Below, piece by piece: positions 6,157 to 8,928 of a stretch of DNA of 8,928 bases (position 1 is its first letter; each line of letters opens with the position of its first letter). The stretch lies in contig JADZET010000167.1 in the NCBI GenBank assembly GCA_020850375.1, positions 1-8,928 of the forward strand, in the 5' to 3' direction. The notes below the pieces were generated by a model. The model searched no databases, was not told the origin of the DNA, and saw only the letters and a program-made list of their open reading frames with translations. Source of the stretch: Phycisphaeraceae bacterium (GTDB lineage: Bacteria; Planctomycetota; Phycisphaerae; Phycisphaerales; Phycisphaeraceae). Both the position numbers and the translations under genes were made by a program.

Positions 6157-7803
6157 TCACCAAGCTCTGTGCGTGAACGTCCCCGCGAGAATCGTCCCGT
6201 CGATCGTCAGGGCCTTGATCGCTTCCGGGCCGGTGGTCGCGGCGGCCAGGGGGTCGCGGCTCCAGATCGTCAGATCGGCCTCCGTGCCCAGCTCGAACGT
6301 GCCGAAGTGATTGGCCTCGCCGGTGACCAGGGCCGGGCCGCGGGTGTGCATCCAGAGCCACTGCTCGGGGGTCAGCCGTTCGCGCGGGTGCCAGCCTCCG
6401 TGGGGTTCGCCAACGTGATCGACGCGCCAGACAGCCGAGAGTAAAGAGTCACGCGGGTCACACGGGACCACGGGAGCATCGGAGCCTAGGATGACCGTCG
6501 CCCCGGCGTCGAGGAGGCTCTGGGCCGCGTAGGACCAGCGGGCGCGGGGGCCGAGGATGCGGTCGGCGGTCTTCCAGTCGGGGAGCATGTGGCAGGTCTG
6601 CATCGAGGCCACGGCGTTGAGCCGGGCGAAGCGGCCCAGATCCTCGGGGCTGAGGTGCTGGGCGTGCTCGACGCGGTTGACGAGGTCCGGCGAGCCGACG
6701 GCTTCGATGGCGTCGAGCAGCTCACGCACGGCCCGGTCGCCGATGGCGTGGCAGGCCAGCGGAAATCCGGCGGTGTTGGACTGGGCGACCTGACGGCGGA
6801 GCTCTTCGGGTGAGATGACCGTCAGGCCGGTGTTATCACCCTCGCCCTGATAGGGCTGGAGCATCCAGGCGGTGTGGCTGTTGAGCGAGCCGTCGAAGAA
6901 GGTCTTCAGGCCCGCGACGTGATGGAAGATGTCGCGGGCGCGGCGGTGGCGGTGGTCCTGCGCGGCGTCGAGGTGCTCGACAAGCGGGTAGCCGCGGATG
7001 CGGAGCATTGGGCCGTCGGAGGCGTGCAACTCGGACGCGATGTCGAGCAGTTCGGTGATCGGCAGGTGGTTGCCCGAGCCGACGACGTGGGCGTTGGTGT
7101 AGCCGTTCTTGGCGTAGTTGGTCATGCCCAGGCGAACGTTCCGCGTCCGCTGCTCGCGCGTGGGCGGGGGCAACCGGAGCAGGCCCATGGCGTTCTCGTA
7201 GAGCAGGCCGTTGAGCTTCCCTTTGGCGTCGCGGCCGAGGCGTCCGCCGGTCGGCGCCTCCGGGGGAGCGGCGGGATCGACGCCGCTGGCGCGCAGGGCG
7301 GCGGAGTTCACCCAGCAGGAGTGGCCGTCGAACTGCACAAGCACGCTGGGGATATCGCCGGTGGCGGCGTCGAGGTCCGCGAGGGACAGATTCTGAGCTT
7401 CCGGGGGGGGCCAGGTGTTGATATTGAAACTCAGGCCCAGGAGCCATTCCTTGGCCTGGGCGGGGTCCTTGGCGCGTTCGACGGCGGCATGGCGGATGAC
7501 CTCCAGGCACTGGGCCTTGGAGGTCGTGGCGCTCAGGTCCGGGCAGAGGCTGGCCATGCCCACGCCGTCGAGGTGGCAGTGGCTGTCGACCAGGCCGGGG
7601 GTGACGGCCCGGCCGGCGAGGTCGACGAGGGTTTCGTCGCCGCGGGCCCGGCTGCGCACGGCATCTTCCGAGCCCAGGGCGACGATCAGGCCCTGGTGGA
7701 TCAGCACAGCCGCCCCGCGCCGACGGACGACGGCCCCCCGAGCCGAGGGGCTATCGCCAGCGTCGAGCAGGTCGCCGTGGATGAGCAGGAGGTTCTGGGG
7801 CAT
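6157..7803 (-). CDS. Amidohydrolase family 3 metal-dependent hydrolase (YtcJ-like)
   Basis: This is a 548-residue cytoplasmic metallohydrolase of the amidohydrolase superfamily, amidohydrolase_3/YtcJ type, with a small beta-sandwich built from both ends around a TIM barrel. Visible metal-site and active-site elements are H75 and H77 in TPGLVDSHCHLDG, K300 in GLKTFFDGSLNSHTA, H352 in CHAIGDRAV, H380 in RVEHAQHL, and D442 in LGSDAPV. The C-terminal part, GTFELGTEADLTIWSRDPL, is the returning sandwich strand region. Length matches the family (about 530-570). Members hydrolyse C-N bonds in cyclic amides, N-acyl or formyl compounds, and the substrate cannot be read from sequence. The residue-13-32 stretch is an Arg/Ala-rich insertion within the first sandwich segment. 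The ATG start has AGGGGG (complement of 7816-7821) 12 nt upstream, a rather long spacing. The gene is convergent with gnd (9 nt between stops) and divergent from the secreted protein gene. A run of eight C on the coding strand (7403-7410) encodes part of WPPPE. Confidence 0.92.
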   Translation of the reverse strand: MPQNLLLIHGDLLDAGDSPSARGAVVRRRGAAVLIHQGLIVALGSEDAVRSRARGDETLVDLAGRAVTPGLVDSHCHLDGVGMASLCPDLSATTSKAQCLEVIRHAAVERAKDPAQAKEWLLGLSFNINTWPPPEAQNLSLADLDAATGDIPSVLVQFDGHSCWVNSAALRASGVDPAAPPEAPTGGRLGRDAKGKLNGLLYENAMGLLRLPPPTREQRTRNVRLGMTNYAKNGYTNAHVVGSGNHLPITELLDIASELHASDGPMLRIRGYPLVEHLDAAQDHRHRRARDIFHHVAGLKTFFDGSLNSHTAWMLQPYQGEGDNTGLTVISPEELRRQVAQSNTAGFPLACHAIGDRAVRELLDAIEAVGSPDLVNRVEHAQHLSPEDLGRFARLNAVASMQTCHMLPDWKTADRILGPRARWSYAAQSLLDAGATVILGSDAPVVPCDPRDSLLSAVWRVDHVGEPHGGWHPRERLTPEQWLWMHTRGPALVTGEANHFGTFELGTEADLTIWSRDPLAAATTGPEAIKALTIDGTILAGTFTHRAW

Positions 7804-7902
7804 GGCCGGAAGGTACCCCCTGAGTGGACAAGCCGCCAGGAGGGCAGGACAGGCCAGAGGGCCCAGGGGGTGATGCCTGGCTCATGAAGTCAGCCAACAG
7901 GT

Positions 7903-7908
7903 TACAAT
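7903..7908 (+). promoter_or_regulatory. -10-like hexamer before the secreted protein gene
   Basis: TACAAT (7903-7908) matches TATAAT at 5 of 6 positions in an otherwise GC-rich divergent intergenic region (7804-7954), 46 nt before the start codon. It sits in GTTACAAT, sharing GTTAC with the elements at 2356 and 3412. The matching -35 position shows no TTGCC, so this is either a weak -35 promoter or activator-dependent. I see no clear promoter for the divergent amidohydrolase gene in the same interval. Confidence 0.4.
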
Positions 7909-7940
7909 TTCCACCCTCATTCACCATCACCACACCCTCC

Positions 7941-7946
7941 AGGAGG
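7941..7946 (+). promoter_or_regulatory. Full-consensus Shine-Dalgarno AGGAGG
   Basis: AGGAGG lies 8 nt before the ATG at 7955. It is the only complete anti-SD match before a gene in this window, fixes the start of the secreted protein over the in-frame ATG at 7976, and suggests strong translation. Confidence 0.85.
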
Positions 7947-7954
7947 AACGGACG

Positions 7955-8659
7955 ATGCAGACCCCCTATTCGAGCATGATCTCTCGCGGAACGATCCTGG
8001 CGCTGGCGGCCGGCCTGTTGGCGAGCGTGCCGGTCCGGGCCGAGGACGCCCCGGCGACCCCCGCCGCGTCAGAGCCGACCACGGCGGTCAGCGACGCCCT
8101 GCCGCCCGACCCGGAGGCGGACCCGTTCCTCAACGAGGAACACTTCGTCATGCAGTGGGCAGTGCTGGGTCCCTTCAAGTTCGCGGCTGAGGACTTCGGC
8201 GGCGAGGACCAGCAGCCGGCCGCGACGAAAGAGTTCATCCCCAACGAGGCCGACCTGACACCCGAGACGCCGGCCCCCGAGGGCACGAGCTGGGGCGTCA
8301 AGAAATTCGTCGGCGAGGCCCAGCCCGGGCAGGTCAACCTCGAGGCTTTCTTCAACGGCATCGACCACGCGGCCGCGTACGCCGTGGCCTACGTCCACTG
8401 TGACAAGGCCATGGAGAACCTGACGCTCTGGACCGGCAGCGACGATTACATCACCGTCTGGGTCAACGGCAAGAAGGTGATGAGCTACGATGAGAAACGC
8501 CGTGGCTCGGACTGGGACCAGGATCAGACCACCGGGATCACCCTCGAGCAGGGCTACAACCGGATCGTGGTCAAGGTCGTCGACGTCGTCGGCGGGTATG
8601 ACTTCTACTTCCGGTTCTCCGACACGGACGACCTGCCCGTGACGATCAAGGCCAGGTAA
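7955..8659 (+). CDS. Secreted or periplasmic beta-sandwich protein of unknown function
   Basis: This 234-residue protein has an N-terminal signal peptide: a short polar segment with R11, a hydrophobic core (about 13-25) and a VRA-ED junction, predicting cleavage after A29. A low-complexity Ala/Pro/Thr/Asp/Glu linker (30-58) follows. The mature part has QWAVLGPFKF (67-76) and, near the C-terminus, LTLWTGSDDYITVWVNGKKVMSYD (157-179) followed by LEQGYNRIVVKVVDVVGGYDFYFRFSD (197-223). This combination resembles galactose-binding or PA14-like jelly-roll modules common in exported planctomycete proteins, which often bind carbohydrate or decorate larger enzymes, here present alone. No catalytic residues are apparent and there is no lipobox cysteine. 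The exact function and whether it binds glycans are not known from sequence. It is read divergently from the amidohydrolase and is followed by a GC-rich hairpin, so it looks monocistronic. Confidence 0.85.
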   Translation: MQTPYSSMISRGTILALAAGLLASVPVRAEDAPATPAASEPTTAVSDALPPDPEADPFLNEEHFVMQWAVLGPFKFAAEDFGGEDQQPAATKEFIPNEADLTPETPAPEGTSWGVKKFVGEAQPGQVNLEAFFNGIDHAAAYAVAYVHCDKAMENLTLWTGSDDYITVWVNGKKVMSYDEKRRGSDWDQDQTTGITLEQGYNRIVVKVVDVVGGYDFYFRFSDTDDLPVTIKAR

Positions 8660-8676
8660 CCCCCCTCCCCCCGGTC

Positions 8677-8694
8677 CCCGGATAATTGTCCGGG
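8677..8694 (+). terminator. GC-rich hairpin after the secreted protein gene
   Basis: CCCGGATAATTGTCCGGG folds as CCCGGAU / GUCCGGG, a 7-bp stem including one U-G pair, with an AAUU tetraloop, 17 nt after the stop codon. It is preceded by a C-rich stretch (8659-8672). It lacks a following T-run. The near-perfect DNA palindrome (one mismatched pair) could alternatively be a protein-binding operator. Confidence 0.45.
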
Positions 8695-8733
8695 TGCATG
8701 GTTCGCCCAGGGGTGATTTGAGATCGCACGATC

Positions 8734-8769
8734 GCGGGCGACGGCGAAGCCCGCCAAACGTCTGTTTTT
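8734..8769 (+). other. Inverted repeat plus T-run in the aldo/keto reductase leader
   Basis: GCGGGC (8734-8739) and GCCCGC (8749-8754) form a 6-bp all-GC stem with a 9-nt loop, followed after 10 nt by TTTTT (8765-8769). The T-run is too far from the stem for a classic intrinsic terminator. It lies 29 nt before the reductase start codon, so it may be a leader structure, a weak terminator or chance in GC-rich DNA. I see no convincing -35/-10 pair between 8660 and 8797. Confidence 0.25.
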
Positions 8770-8797
8770 CCCTCGATTGACGCAGGAGATTGGTTTC

Positions 8798-8928
8798 ATG
8801 CAATACCGGACACTCGGCAAGAGCGGCATCAAGGTCAGCGAGATCGGCTTCGGCTGCTGGGGCATCGGCGGCTGGGACAACTTCAAGGACGACAGCGAGT
8901 CGCTGCGGGCGTTGCACCGCGCGTTCGA
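8798..8928 (+). CDS. Aldo/keto reductase, N-terminal part (cut by window edge)
   Basis: The first 43 residues begin MQYRTLGKSGIKVSEIGFGCWGIGG, the hallmark N-terminus of aldo/keto reductases (YRxLGxSGxxVSxIGxGxW), NAD(P)H-dependent cytoplasmic enzymes that reduce aldehydes or ketones on a TIM barrel. The following DDSESLRALHRAF fits the first barrel helix. The catalytic Asp-Tyr-Lys-His residues lie beyond the window, so substrate class cannot be judged. The start is supported by AGGAG (8784-8788) 9 nt upstream. Confidence 0.9.
   Translation, partial: MQYRTLGKSGIKVSEIGFGCWGIGGWDNFKDDSESLRALHRAF

Noticed and set aside
6874..7887. Plus-strand open frame opposite the amidohydrolase
   Set aside because: It lacks a ribosome binding site and domain motifs, while the minus-strand gene has the full amidohydrolase motif set.
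8734..8769. Classic Rho-independent terminator before the aldo/keto reductase
   Set aside because: The T-run is 10 nt away from the stem and the structure is downstream of any plausible reductase promoter region; it is kept only as a low-confidence inverted repeat.
1..8928. A new defence, mobile or CRISPR-type system
   Set aside because: No direct-repeat array, transposase, integrase, nuclease, toxin-antitoxin or phage-like gene is present; all recognisable genes are metabolic or envelope functions with similar GC-rich codon use.

Overview
The window is GC-rich, densely packed bacterial chromosome with seven genes: five complete on the + strand, one complete on the - strand, and one (an aldo/keto reductase) cut by the right edge. 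The style of the proteins suggests a member of the Planctomycetota, perhaps Phycisphaerae. The clues are a single LolC/E-like permease paired with a LolD-like ATPase, a 6-phosphogluconate dehydrogenase with an extra internal loop, and a small exported protein ending in the 'W-x-x-x-G-P-F ... D-D-x-x-x-V-W-x-N-G-K' beta-sandwich pattern common in that phylum. This assignment is an inference from protein character, not from a marker gene.

Layout. Positions 5-2288 hold a two-gene ABC transporter operon: an FtsX/LolC/E-type permease followed 16 nt later by its ATPase, which probably moves lipoproteins or other hydrophobic substrates out of the inner membrane. After a 120-nt gap with a short hairpin and a promoter-like element comes a D-2-hydroxyacid dehydrogenase (2409-3380). 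A second copy of nearly the same promoter-like element precedes an unrecognised soluble all-helical protein (3441-4520) that looks like an alpha/alpha-toroid. Then comes gnd, the NADP-dependent 6-phosphogluconate dehydrogenase of the pentose phosphate pathway (4633-6147). It ends tail-to-tail with a minus-strand amidohydrolase (6157-7803), with only 9 nt between the stop codons. A divergent 151-nt intergenic region separates the amidohydrolase from a small secreted protein (7955-8659). A GC-rich hairpin follows that gene, and the window ends in the first 43 codons of an aldo/keto reductase.

How the genes work together. Only the first two clearly form one machine. The rest are separate metabolic or envelope genes with their own leaders, and no shared pathway can be read from the order. 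I see no mobile element, CRISPR array, tRNA, rRNA, phage gene, toxin-antitoxin pair or defence system. The region reads as ordinary core chromosome. The points most worth a second look are the repeated promoter-like element, the unassigned helical protein, the 6PGDH insertion, and the hairpins at gene ends.
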